From assembly GCA_964392965.1 (NCBI GenBank), contig CAYMSA010000040.1, positions 1 through 15,672 on the forward strand: 15,672 nucleotides of DNA, read 5' to 3'. The stretch is from CAYMSA01 sp964392965 (GTDB lineage: Bacteria; Actinomycetota; Coriobacteriia; Anaerosomatales; Anaerosomataceae). Shown piece by piece: positions 6,336-13,357 of the stretch. The translations under genes and the position numbers were made by a program. The notes beneath the pieces were generated by a model that worked only from the letters and a program-made list of their open reading frames with translations, did not search any database and was not told the origin of the DNA. The number at the start of each line of letters is the position of its first letter. Position 1 is the stretch's first letter.

Positions 6336-7874
6336 TCAGCACTCCATGTGCTCGATGGTGTCCATGAGTTCCTCAAGCGAGTTCACGCTCATCTTCTTGT
6401 AGATGTGATAGATGTGCGTCTTCGCTGTATGCGGTGAGATGTGGAGTGCGTTACCGATGTAGTTCGCATGGCGACCCTTGGCAAGAAGCCTGAGGACGTC
6501 CTGTTCCCGCTCTGAGAGGCCGTAAATCTCGGCAGCCTTCTCGCAGCGACGGACGAACCATCCGCCGCTGGATCTGTTGGGTTCACTGATCTCCTCTGTC
6601 TCCTCGACAGAGTGGACCATGAGCGGTATCACAGCGGCGGTCACCGCCAGAACGACCACGCCGCCAAGCAGTATGAATGCGGAGAGGTGCGGATAGGTGA
6701 TGTCATCGGGAAGGAATGCCTGTGCCGCCGACCAACCCATGAAGAGGCCGAGAGGAAGAAAGATCCGGCCGTAGGCGATGACCACCGACGCGGAAAGCCC
6801 TTGTTCGTTCGCGCGGGCGACGACTGTGCTGAGATTGGCGATATCGAAGAACGAAAGCATAGCCAGTAGAACGAGGGCGCAGACCCACTGGCCTGTGAGA
6901 CTGAGGAAAGGCATCAGAAAGAAGACCAGCACGAGCACGGGTAAGAGGGTCTTGAGAATGATGCCGAAAGGGATGTAGCGATCCAGGATGACACTGGCGG
7001 CCAGATAGGAGAATCCACCCAATGCGAATGCGATCGCAAGGGGAAGCATCGATTCATCGTGCAGAGGCGTGCGTAGCAGCATGTGCGTTGCCACACCGAA
7101 CAAGATGCCGTAGAGCACGATGACCAGCGACATACCCGGCGGCAGGATGTGTTTGACAGGTTGATCGGGCTCCCTGAATGGCATCGGGTGGGTCCTGTAA
7201 CGGACGAACACGAGGACTGTCAGTGACCAGAGGGGCAGCAGGAGCGCCACCACCACGGCGTACCTGCCGACGAGGCTGGCGGCGAACAGATAGTGCACAG
7301 CCCCGATGATGGCCGATGCGGCCACGTAGGTTCCGACCACATGCTGCCACGAGTTCACGAGGACTTGTGACCACTGAATGAGTGTGATCGCGAAGGCGCA
7401 CCCTGAAAGGAAGAAGCCGGGCAGCAGAAGCAGAGGAGCGACAGTGGCGGACTCGGCGACCAGGGCAAGTACGTTGGACGGCAGTGTCAAGAGAAAAGCG
7501 AGTATGAGTGCCCGGGGGGTTCTGTCCCGATCGAAGTAGACAGGTCGCCGACTGATGACGAAGAAGGCGAATGAGGCCCCCGCGAGCAGCAGTCCACGTG
7601 CCATGGCGGCATGAGTAGGGCTCACCGAACCTGCTGAGAGCAAGACGGGGCTGAGGAATGTGAGCAGGAACCACGCCCACAGCATGGAGAGTCCGTATGC
7701 TGTGACGGGCAACATCGCACGCGCGGGGAAGGTCTCGCGCTCACCCAGGGCCTGTGCCCTCTGGACTCCCAGCAGCTCGCTGAGCCTGGCGGTCATGCCG
7801 ACGCGACTTGTCTGGACAGAGGGATTCGATTCCGTCACGGGCTCATTGTATCTACTGTCTGCGCGACCGGACAC
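6336..7874 (-). CDS. LuxR-family transcriptional regulator with 12-helix membrane domain
   Basis: A 512-residue regulator. About 12 hydrophobic helices run from residue ~55 to ~435, from YGLSMLWAWFLLTFL to ILLGGVVVLAVTAAVIPLMV. The arrangement is MFS-like but lacks transporter signature loops. Residues 451-512 are a LuxR DNA-binding domain: YGLSEREQDVLRLLAKG, then NALHISPHTAKTHIYHIYKKM, the recognition helix region. Such membrane LuxR proteins are numerous in Coriobacteriia and are linked there to substrate-induced respiratory or dehydroxylase genes. No receiver or ligand domain is visible, so the membrane part is the likely sensor (inference). GTG 7874 is well supported by AAGGAGGT at 7881-7888 with a 6-base spacer; no later in-frame start has a ribosome site. 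It is divergent from molybdopterin enzyme 2, its probable target. Confidence 0.92.
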   Translation of the reverse strand: MSGRADSRYNEPVTESNPSVQTSRVGMTARLSELLGVQRAQALGERETFPARAMLPVTAYGLSMLWAWFLLTFLSPVLLSAGSVSPTHAAMARGLLLAGASFAFFVISRRPVYFDRDRTPRALILAFLLTLPSNVLALVAESATVAPLLLLPGFFLSGCAFAITLIQWSQVLVNSWQHVVGTYVAASAIIGAVHYLFAASLVGRYAVVVALLLPLWSLTVLVFVRYRTHPMPFREPDQPVKHILPPGMSLVIVLYGILFGVATHMLLRTPLHDESMLPLAIAFALGGFSYLAASVILDRYIPFGIILKTLLPVLVLVFFLMPFLSLTGQWVCALVLLAMLSFFDIANLSTVVARANEQGLSASVVIAYGRIFLPLGLFMGWSAAQAFLPDDITYPHLSAFILLGGVVVLAVTAAVIPLMVHSVEETEEISEPNRSSGGWFVRRCEKAAEIYGLSEREQDVLRLLAKGRHANYIGNALHISPHTAKTHIYHIYKKMSVNSLEELMDTIEHMEC

Positions 7875-8007
7875 AGAGTGACCTCCTTGCTCGTCGTGCT
7901 CGGAATCGTCCGCGGCCGTGGGGACCTCACGTGTGTGAGCGGGTCTGGTGCAGGTGGTGCATAGTCATCACGCATCGCAGAATCGCATCGGTACTCATAC
8001 TCCCGGC

Positions 8008-8039
8008 GAGATTACTAAGCATCCGGTAGAGATCACTAA
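8008..8039. promoter_or_regulatory. Tandem operator-like repeats GAGATYACTAA, 21 bp apart
   Basis: GAGATTACTAA (8008-8018) and GAGATCACTAA (8029-8039) match at 10 of 11 positions and start 21 bp apart, two helical turns, so they face the same side of the DNA. They lie between the LuxR-type gene and enzyme 2, some 30 bp before a TATACC box with no good -35. That is the expected layout for an activator site. Binding by the adjacent LuxR-type protein is inference. Confidence 0.45.
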
Positions 8040-8069
8040 CCCATGACCGGCTTGTTCGCCCGGGCAGAG

Positions 8070-8075
8070 TATACC
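8070..8075 (+). promoter_or_regulatory. Possible -10 element TATACC for enzyme 2
   Basis: TATACC matches 4 of 6 bases of the TATAAT consensus. No -35 box stands at 16-18 bp (the nearest, TTGTTC at 8052-8057, is only 12 bp away), which fits an activator-dependent promoter. Other AT-rich stretches near 8183 are alternatives. Confidence 0.3.
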
Positions 8076-8204
8076 CCATCGCGGCGCAAGGGCATGGCTG
8101 AACGCGCAGGTGCGGCGAGGGACTAGTATCGAGAGTAGTAGAGGATGATGAGGCCCGGTACTACTGGTTTCATGATGCTTCATATTCAAACTCAAGCTCC
8201 CAGA

Positions 8205-8219
8205 ATGATTACGAATCAT
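8205..8219. repeat. Inverted repeat ATGATT-ACG-AATCAT
   Basis: Perfect 6+6 bp dyad with a 3-base centre in the AT-rich part of the leader, 147 bp before the enzyme 2 start. The TGAT/ATCA half-sites recall CRP/FNR-type sites, but the spacing differs from the FNR consensus by one base. Confidence 0.35.
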
Positions 8220-8365
8220 GAATCCTCTTGGAGTATGGCGCTGTCAGTCAGGAACAGCGGGCTTCATACGAGTGTGGGGAAGGAAGGTGGTCGCCGCCGA
8301 CTGTCGCGTTTGTGCTCCAACCGCCGCTCCAACGCAAAGATGGAAGAACTGGAAGGTGGAAAGCC

Positions 8366-10699
8366 ATGGCAATGCCCAAAGAGTGGAAACGGTTGCAGGA
8401 AGATGGGTCCTATGTTGTCCGTTCGTGTGAGTGGTCTCCTCCTGGTGACCACCCGGTAGGACACGGTATCCTGTTGACCGTCAAGGACGGCAAGCTGATC
8501 AGCATCGAGGGCGACGAGGATCATCCGATCACCAACGGTCGTCTCGACCCGAGAACTCTCGACCTGGTTGCCTATACGTACCACCCAGATCGCATCATCT
8601 ACCCCATGAAGCGTGATCCCAAGGATCGCGGCAAGGACAAGTGGGAGCAGATCACCTGGGACGAGGCCTACGACATCATCGAGGCCAAGGTCAAGGAAAT
8701 CAAGGCCAAGTACGGCGCTGAGTCCATCGTCGTCTTCGGTGGTACCGGCCGCGAAGCGTGCCTGTACTACTATCCGCTTGGCTTCGCGACCCTGCAGACC
8801 CCGAACGTCTGCTACTCGCAGAGCGGTTGGTCCTGCTACGGACCTCGCTGCTCCATCACCGACTACATCCTCGGCGCTGGCTATCCTGAGATGGACTACG
8901 CCGGTTACTTCGAGGACAGATTCGACAATCCCGATTTCGTCGTGCCGAAGTGGATCGTCTGCTGGGGCAAGGCACCTCTCGCCTCCAACGGTGACGGTCT
9001 GTACGGCCACTGCGTCATCGACCTCATGAAGCTCGGCAGCAGGGTCATCATGGTCGACCCGAGGATCACCTGGCTCGGCAGCCGCAAGGGCAACATCACC
9101 ATGCAGCTCAAGCCGGGTTCCGACACCGCTCTGGTGCTCGGTCTCCTCAACGTCATCGTGAACGAGGACCTCTACGATCACGATTTCGTCGAGAACTACT
9201 GCTTCGGCTTCGACGAGCTCAAGGAGCGCCTCCAGGAGTACCCCCCGGAGAAGGTCGAAGAGTACACGTGGGTTCCCGCTGCGCAGATCTACGAGGTTGC
9301 TCGCACCCTCGCCACCGAGCTCCCCTTCACCATCGCGTGGGGTCTCGCTGTCGACCAGAACCCGAACGGCGTTCAGCTGGGCCAGGGCATCATCTATCTT
9401 GCTGCTCTCTGCGGCATGATCGACGTCCCCGGCGGCCTCACCATCGGCCCCCCGGAGGCGATGCTCGGTGCGTGGCGTATGGAAGCCCGCAGCTGGCTTG
9501 CTCCTGAGCTCTGGGAGAAGCGCATCGGTGCGGCCGAGTGGCCGGGCCTCAGCACCGCCATGGCGACGACGCAGCCGGACGAGACCCTCGAGGTCCTCGA
9601 GACCGGTAAGCCGTACGAGCTCAAGATGGCGTGGTACAACAGCTCCAACCTCATCACGCCGACCAACTCGGCCCAGCCGCACCGTTGGTACCAGGCTCTG
9701 AAGAAGATGGAGTTCGCGGTTGCGCAGGACCTCTTCATGACCCCGACGGCCATGGGCCTCGCGGACATCTTCCTGCCGCTGCCGACGTACGCCGAGCACG
9801 ACGGCGTCGTTCTCCCGCACTACGGCCGTAACACGGTCTTCGCTGGTGCGATGAACAAGGCCCTCACCGTCGGTGACACCCGCTCGGACATCGAGGTCTG
9901 CCACGAGCTTGGCAAGCGCCTCAACCCCGATGCGTGGCCGGCCAAGGACATCCCGGACTTCTTCAGCCGCCAGACCATGCCCGAGTTCGGCTTCGACTTC
10001 GACGGGTTCCGCGAGGTTGGTCTGTTCCAGCCTGGCTACACCTATCGCAAGTTCGAGAAGGGCATGCTCCGCTGGGACGGCGAGAACGGCTTCAACACCG
10101 TCACCGGTAAGGTCGAGTTCTACTCGACGCTGTTCGAGGCATGGGGCGAGGATCCGCTCCCGTACTACGAGGAGCCCCGCTACAGCCAGATCAGCCGTCC
10201 CGAGTGGGCCGAGATGTACCCGCTCATGCTCACCACTGGTGCCCGTAAGTTCACCTCGTTCCACTCGGAGCACCGCCAGCTCAAGACCATGCGTGAGATC
10301 GATCCGTGGCCGGTCATCGAGATCAACCCCGAGACCGCCGCGCAGCTGGGCATCAAGGAAGGCGACTGGATGGCCGTCGAGAACCTGTTCGGCATGGCCA
10401 AGGGTGTCGCGAACGTCACTCCGATCATCGATCCGCGGGTCGTCCACATGACCCACGGCTGGTGGTACCCGGAGCAGGACGGCGAAGAGCCCAACCTCTT
10501 CGGTGTCTGGAAGTCGAACTGCAACCAGCTCGTTCCTCACTTCGAGACTGGTATCCTCGGCTTCGGCGGCCCGTTCAAGTCCGTCATGTGCAAGGCGTAC
10601 AAGGTCGACGGCCTTGACGGTGAGATTCGCCTTTCGACTCGCGAGGCGCCGAACTTCCTTGGTGCCGAGATCAAGTCCCGCTCGAGGATCAACGGCTAG
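8366..10699 (+). CDS. Molybdopterin-dependent catalytic subunit 2 (paralogue of the enzyme at 556-2811)
   Basis: A 777-residue cytoplasmic DMSO reductase-superfamily protein, collinear with enzyme 1 and roughly half identical by eye. Shared motifs: SPPGDHPVG (24-32), IYPMKRD (78-84), ITWDEAYDIIE (96-106), SGWSCYGPR (153-161, likely metal ligand Cys157), LKPGSDTALVLGLLNVIVNEDLYDH, and the C-terminal pterin-binding domain from about 615 (LTTGARKFTSFHSEHRQ). The cluster site is degenerate: Cys21 remains, but the positions of Cys29, Cys57 and Cys60 of enzyme 1 are His33, Asp61 and Thr64. It probably lacks the N-terminal [4Fe-4S] cluster, as reported for pyrogallol transhydroxylase. The C terminus is longer, ending KSRSRING. 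ATG 8366 is chosen for its GGAAGGTGGA ribosome site and alignment to enzyme 1; the in-frame 8228 extension is not homologous. A second ATG two codons later is possible. The partner subunit follows after 26 bases. Confidence 0.9.
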   Translation: MAMPKEWKRLQEDGSYVVRSCEWSPPGDHPVGHGILLTVKDGKLISIEGDEDHPITNGRLDPRTLDLVAYTYHPDRIIYPMKRDPKDRGKDKWEQITWDEAYDIIEAKVKEIKAKYGAESIVVFGGTGREACLYYYPLGFATLQTPNVCYSQSGWSCYGPRCSITDYILGAGYPEMDYAGYFEDRFDNPDFVVPKWIVCWGKAPLASNGDGLYGHCVIDLMKLGSRVIMVDPRITWLGSRKGNITMQLKPGSDTALVLGLLNVIVNEDLYDHDFVENYCFGFDELKERLQEYPPEKVEEYTWVPAAQIYEVARTLATELPFTIAWGLAVDQNPNGVQLGQGIIYLAALCGMIDVPGGLTIGPPEAMLGAWRMEARSWLAPELWEKRIGAAEWPGLSTAMATTQPDETLEVLETGKPYELKMAWYNSSNLITPTNSAQPHRWYQALKKMEFAVAQDLFMTPTAMGLADIFLPLPTYAEHDGVVLPHYGRNTVFAGAMNKALTVGDTRSDIEVCHELGKRLNPDAWPAKDIPDFFSRQTMPEFGFDFDGFREVGLFQPGYTYRKFEKGMLRWDGENGFNTVTGKVEFYSTLFEAWGEDPLPYYEEPRYSQISRPEWAEMYPLMLTTGARKFTSFHSEHRQLKTMREIDPWPVIEINPETAAQLGIKEGDWMAVENLFGMAKGVANVTPIIDPRVVHMTHGWWYPEQDGEEPNLFGVWKSNCNQLVPHFETGILGFGGPFKSVMCKAYKVDGLDGEIRLSTREAPNFLGAEIKSRSRING

Positions 10700-10725
10700 G
10701 GATCAGAGGAAAGGAGGAGAAACCC

Positions 10726-11085
10726 ATGGCTAATACCGAATACGGTCTGCTCATAGACTACAAGCTGTGCTCAGGTTGCCACGCATGCGAAGTCGCGTGC
10801 AAGAACTACCTTGGTCTTCCCGAGGGTGTCTGGGGTATCACGCTCTTCGAGAAGGGCCCCTGGAAGGTCGCAGGACTGCCCACCGCTCGCACCGAGTGGG
10901 AGTGGGAGTATGTCCCGGTTCCGACCGGCCTCTGCAACCTCTGCGAGGATCGTGTTGCCGCCGGCAAGAAGCCGATGTGCGTCAAGCACTGCAACACGTT
11001 CTGCATGGACTTCGGTCCGATCGACGAGCTGTCGAAGAAGATGCTCGAGCTTGGCGACAAGGTTGCCTTGTACAAGCCTCTGTAG
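10726..11085 (+). CDS. Two-cluster iron-sulfur subunit of molybdopterin enzyme 2
   Basis: A 119-residue mini-ferredoxin with Cys15-x2-Cys18-x2-Cys21-x3-Cys25 and Cys70-x2-Cys73-x11-Cys85-x3-Cys89, plus Cys93: enough for two [4Fe-4S] clusters. It matches the subunit at 2869-3219 in spacing and in motifs such as ACKNYLGLPEGVWGI. A strong AAGGAGGAGA ribosome site stands before ATG 10726. Because its catalytic subunit seems to have lost its own cluster, this subunit may be the only Fe-S wire in complex 2 (inference). Confidence 0.9.
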   Translation: MANTEYGLLIDYKLCSGCHACEVACKNYLGLPEGVWGITLFEKGPWKVAGLPTARTEWEWEYVPVPTGLCNLCEDRVAAGKKPMCVKHCNTFCMDFGPIDELSKKMLELGDKVALYKPL

Positions 11086-11096
11086 GATCGCTTCAC

Positions 11097-11118
11097 TGGG
11101 GCCCCTTCGGGGGCCCCA
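11097..11118 (+). terminator. UUCG-capped hairpin between the Fe-S gene and the 77-residue gene
   Basis: TGGGGCCCC-TTCG-GGGGCCCCA is a perfect 9-bp stem with a very stable UUCG loop. No T tract follows and the next gene starts 45 bases later. It may partly terminate, or protect the 3' end of the enzyme 2 message. Confidence 0.55.
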
Positions 11119-11162
11119 AGCCCACAGTCATCGAGTATTCCGTGACGTCAGGAGTGATACAG

Positions 11163-11396
11163 ATGGATAAGCAGGAACTGTTTGATCTTGATGCCAAGGA
11201 GCAGGTTGAGCTTCTGAACGGCAAGCTCCAGGCCGGCGCCACCATCGAGGACATCTGTGCCGAATTCGACACCACGACGGTGGAGCTCGGCAAGCACGGC
11301 CTCTACTACGTCAAGGGCACCTTCATGGTCAAGCCGCACCGCGGCTTCCAGACCACCAAGCCCAGCGGTTGGGAAGTTCGCGGCCGCGACCAGTAG
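11163..11396 (+). CDS. Small conserved-looking protein of unknown function, helix-turn-helix-like
   Basis: A 77-residue protein I do not recognise. Residues 11-40 (AKEQVELLNGKLQAG, then TIEDICAEFDTT) resemble a short helical DNA-binding unit of the kind that reads L-x-x-G-x-T-I-E-x-I-x-x-E-F. It continues ELGKHGLYYVKGTFMVKPHRGF with a basic tail. ATG 11163 has a CAGGAG ribosome site 8 bases upstream, and codon use is like its neighbours, so it is likely a real gene. It lies between the enzyme 2 operon and the transporters. It could be a small regulator or an assembly factor; neither is shown. Confidence 0.7.
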   Translation: MDKQELFDLDAKEQVELLNGKLQAGATIEDICAEFDTTTVELGKHGLYYVKGTFMVKPHRGFQTTKPSGWEVRGRDQ

Positions 11397-11480
11397 AACG
11401 ATCTGATGTTCAGTGTCTCCTGACCGCCGACCTTTCGGTGGAGGGAGTGCTGGGGCGGTTAGTACAAGGGAGTCAATCAC

Positions 11481-11717
11481 ATGTGTTTCAGGCCTGGACA
11501 AGCGCAGATGGAAATCGAATGCCCTAACTGCCACAAGAAGTATCCAGTTGTGGGCGGAGTGAAGCAGAAGAAGTGCCCGAACTGCGGAGAAGACCTCACT
11601 GACGTACCTGTCAGCGGCGCCGCTCCGGCAGGGGCACCCGCGCCTGGTGCACCCGCCGCCCCGAAGGCCCCTGGCGCCCCCAAGGCTCCTGGTGCCCCGA
11701 AAGCTCCCGGCCAGTAG
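11481..11717 (+). CDS. Zinc ribbon protein with Ala/Pro/Gly/Lys repeat tail
   Basis: A 78-residue protein in two parts. Residues about 10-40 hold a zinc ribbon with two CPNC knuckles (IECPNCHKKYPV, then KKCPNCGEDL). Residues about 46-78 are a low-complexity tail of repeats of the type APGAPKAPG, presumably disordered. An AAGGGAG ribosome site precedes ATG 11481. The internal ATG at 11508 (MEIECPNC) would give a shorter protein beginning right at the ribbon. Function unknown; a zinc or nucleic-acid binding scaffold is possible. Confidence 0.7.
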   Translation: MCFRPGQAQMEIECPNCHKKYPVVGGVKQKKCPNCGEDLTDVPVSGAAPAGAPAPGAPAAPKAPGAPKAPGAPKAPGQ

Positions 11718-11746
11718 ACCGAGAACTAAGTAGTAGGGTCGTTCGC

Positions 11747-11804
11747 AGGGGGACCAGTCCAGGTCGAGCTTAGCGCCTGGCGTGATGCTCGATCTGGTCC
11801 TCCT
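11747..11804 (+). ncRNA. Structured RNA element (terminator or leader) before the aromatic-acid transporter
   Basis: AGGGGGACCAG (11747-11757) pairs over 11 positions, one a G-T, with CTGGTCCTCCT (11794-11804). A second nested helix, TCGAGC (11764-11769) with GCTCGA (11787-11792), lies inside. No poly-T tail follows. It may be the terminator of the zinc ribbon gene or a regulatory 5' leader of the transporter at 11882. I match it to no known riboswitch. Confidence 0.5.
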
Positions 11805-11881
11805 GGTTCACAAAAACATGGCTGCGCCGTCATGCACTCGGCCGAGGAGCGATTCTAGGAACCGGGAATAGGAGAAGGTCG

Positions 11882-13246
11882 ATGAAGAACTTCACAGTTT
11901 CTGAAGTGATCGACTCATTTGGCGTGAACAAGTTCACATGGAAGATATTCTTCTTCCTTGGGCTAGCCATGGTCTTCGACGGCTATGACTACATGGTAGT
12001 GTCCTACACCATGCCCCAGATCAGAGAGACGTGGGCGCTGACCGCAGTTGAGACGGGAAGCCTGTCCTCGTGGAGCCTCTTCGGTCTGGTCATCGGTGGC
12101 ATGATCTCCGGCATCCTCTCAGACAAGCTGGGCAGGAAGAAGGTCCTGACGTACGCAGTCGCGATCTACGCGCTGCTGACTCTCCCGATCTACTTCTCCA
12201 ACAGCTTCGCGATGTTCGCGACCCTGCGAGTGCTTGCCGGAGTCGGTCTTGGCGCGTGCATTCCCGTCGTCACGACGGTGTTCTCGGAGTCCACTCCGAC
12301 AAAGCAGCGCGGACTGTTCATCACTTTCGGTATGGCATGGATGATCGTCGGATGGGTCCTCGCTGGTGTACTGAGCACGCTCATCGTGCCGGTCGCCGGG
12401 TGGAGGGTCATGTACCTCATCGGCGGATTCCCGCTGCTCTACGCGATATTCCTGCACTTCAGGATGCCCGAGACGCCGCACTGGTTTGCGAACAAGGGTC
12501 GCAACGAAGATGCAATCAAGGCGCTTGAGCACATCGAGGAAGTCGCAAAGGGTTCCATCACCGAGCGTGACCCCAAGCTGCTCGTAGTGCCTCCCAAGCC
12601 GAAGGTCGTCGGTGCCAAGGCGCTCTTCAGCAAGAACTATATCGCGGCGACGCTGGGAATCTGGATCACGTACTTCTGCGGCTGCTTCATCGTGTACGGC
12701 ATGAATGCCTGGCTCCCGAGCATGATGCTGGAGAAGGGCTACACCCTTACCTCGGCATATGGATTGGGTATCGCGCAGAACGCCGCAGCGATCATCGCGA
12801 ACGTCTCCACGGGCTTCGTCTCCGAGACCATCGGCCGGAAGAGGAACCTCCTCCTCGGCTTCGGCGTCTCGATCATCGCAATCCTGCTGGCAGCGTTCGT
12901 CGAAGGAGCGTACGGTCTCATTCTCATCGTCATGATCTTCCTGGGCTTCTCCATCAACTACTCGATCACGGCGATTCAGCCGCTGATGGCGGAGAGTTAT
13001 CCGACGGAGTTCAGGAACACGGGTGTCTCATGGGCGCAGGCGTTCGGGCGTCTCGGAGGAGCGCTCTCTCCGATTATCGCAGGCTCGATCATCGGTCTCG
13101 GGCTGGGGTACACGAACTCATTCCTGTTCTACCTCATCCCCACGGTGCTCGCCATTCTGGCTACGATCTTCCTGGTCAAGCGGGAGCCGAAGGGTAAGAG
13201 CCTCGAGACACTGCAGGAAGAGGGAGAGGGAGCACCGGCCAAGTAG
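11882..13246 (+). CDS. MFS transporter, aromatic acid:H+ symporter (AAHS) type
   Basis: A 454-residue, 12-helix inner-membrane permease. The first helix contains FDGYDYMVVSYTMP (residues 32-45), the D-G-x-D signature of AAHS carriers such as PcaK and BenK. Loop 2-3 is the MFS motif GILSDKLGRKKV (77-88), and the central loop begins RMPETPHWF (about residue 193). The second half carries VSETIGRKRN and a PTEFRNTGVSWAQAFGR stretch typical of the family. It ends in a charged, Glu-rich tail. ATG 11882 has a GGAG ribosome site. The position behind the molybdopterin enzyme supports import of an aromatic or other carboxylate substrate, though family membership alone does not fix the substrate. Confidence 0.88.
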   Translation: MKNFTVSEVIDSFGVNKFTWKIFFFLGLAMVFDGYDYMVVSYTMPQIRETWALTAVETGSLSSWSLFGLVIGGMISGILSDKLGRKKVLTYAVAIYALLTLPIYFSNSFAMFATLRVLAGVGLGACIPVVTTVFSESTPTKQRGLFITFGMAWMIVGWVLAGVLSTLIVPVAGWRVMYLIGGFPLLYAIFLHFRMPETPHWFANKGRNEDAIKALEHIEEVAKGSITERDPKLLVVPPKPKVVGAKALFSKNYIAATLGIWITYFCGCFIVYGMNAWLPSMMLEKGYTLTSAYGLGIAQNAAAIIANVSTGFVSETIGRKRNLLLGFGVSIIAILLAAFVEGAYGLILIVMIFLGFSINYSITAIQPLMAESYPTEFRNTGVSWAQAFGRLGGALSPIIAGSIIGLGLGYTNSFLFYLIPTVLAILATIFLVKREPKGKSLETLQEEGEGAPAK

Positions 13247-13298
13247 GAGTACTTCGCCTGTCGGCGGGGAGGCCCCTCTTGGTGTGTACGGATTAGCG

Positions 13299-13334
13299 TT
13301 GCGTTGTTTCGACCGGACACTAGAACGGTATATA
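13299..13334 (+). promoter_or_regulatory. Possible promoter of the second MFS gene
   Basis: An AT-rich patch before the gene offers TTGCGT (13299-13304) with TAGAAC (13321-13326, 16-base spacer), or TTGTTT (13304-13309) with TATATA (13329-13334, 19-base spacer). Neither is a perfect match. Confidence 0.3.
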
Positions 13335-13357
13335 CGGGACCTCCAGAGGAGGATTGA

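Larger units (their letters stand above)
7875..8365. promoter_or_regulatory. Divergent regulatory region of module 2 with a long leader
   Basis: 491 bases without a convincing gene. From left to right: the LuxR ribosome site (7881-7888); an imperfectly spaced dyad CTCAC-GTGT-GTGAG (7926-7939); the tandem 11-bp repeat (8008-8039); a possible -10 TATACC (8070-8075); a 7-bp inverted repeat AGTAGTA/TACTACT (8134-8140, 8159-8165); and an AT-rich dyad (8205-8219). If transcription starts near 8082, the untranslated leader of enzyme 2 is about 280 bases. Frames open through 8145-8459 and upstream of 8366 have no protein-like features. Confidence 0.5.

Noticed and set aside
8228..8365. In-frame N-terminal extension of enzyme 2 from 8228
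   Set aside because: Non-homologous to enzyme 1, and a good ribosome site plus ATG stands at 8366.
8264..10540. Minus-strand open frame of 758 codons inside enzyme 2
   Set aside because: Same mirror effect; no recognisable motifs and no ribosome site that matters.
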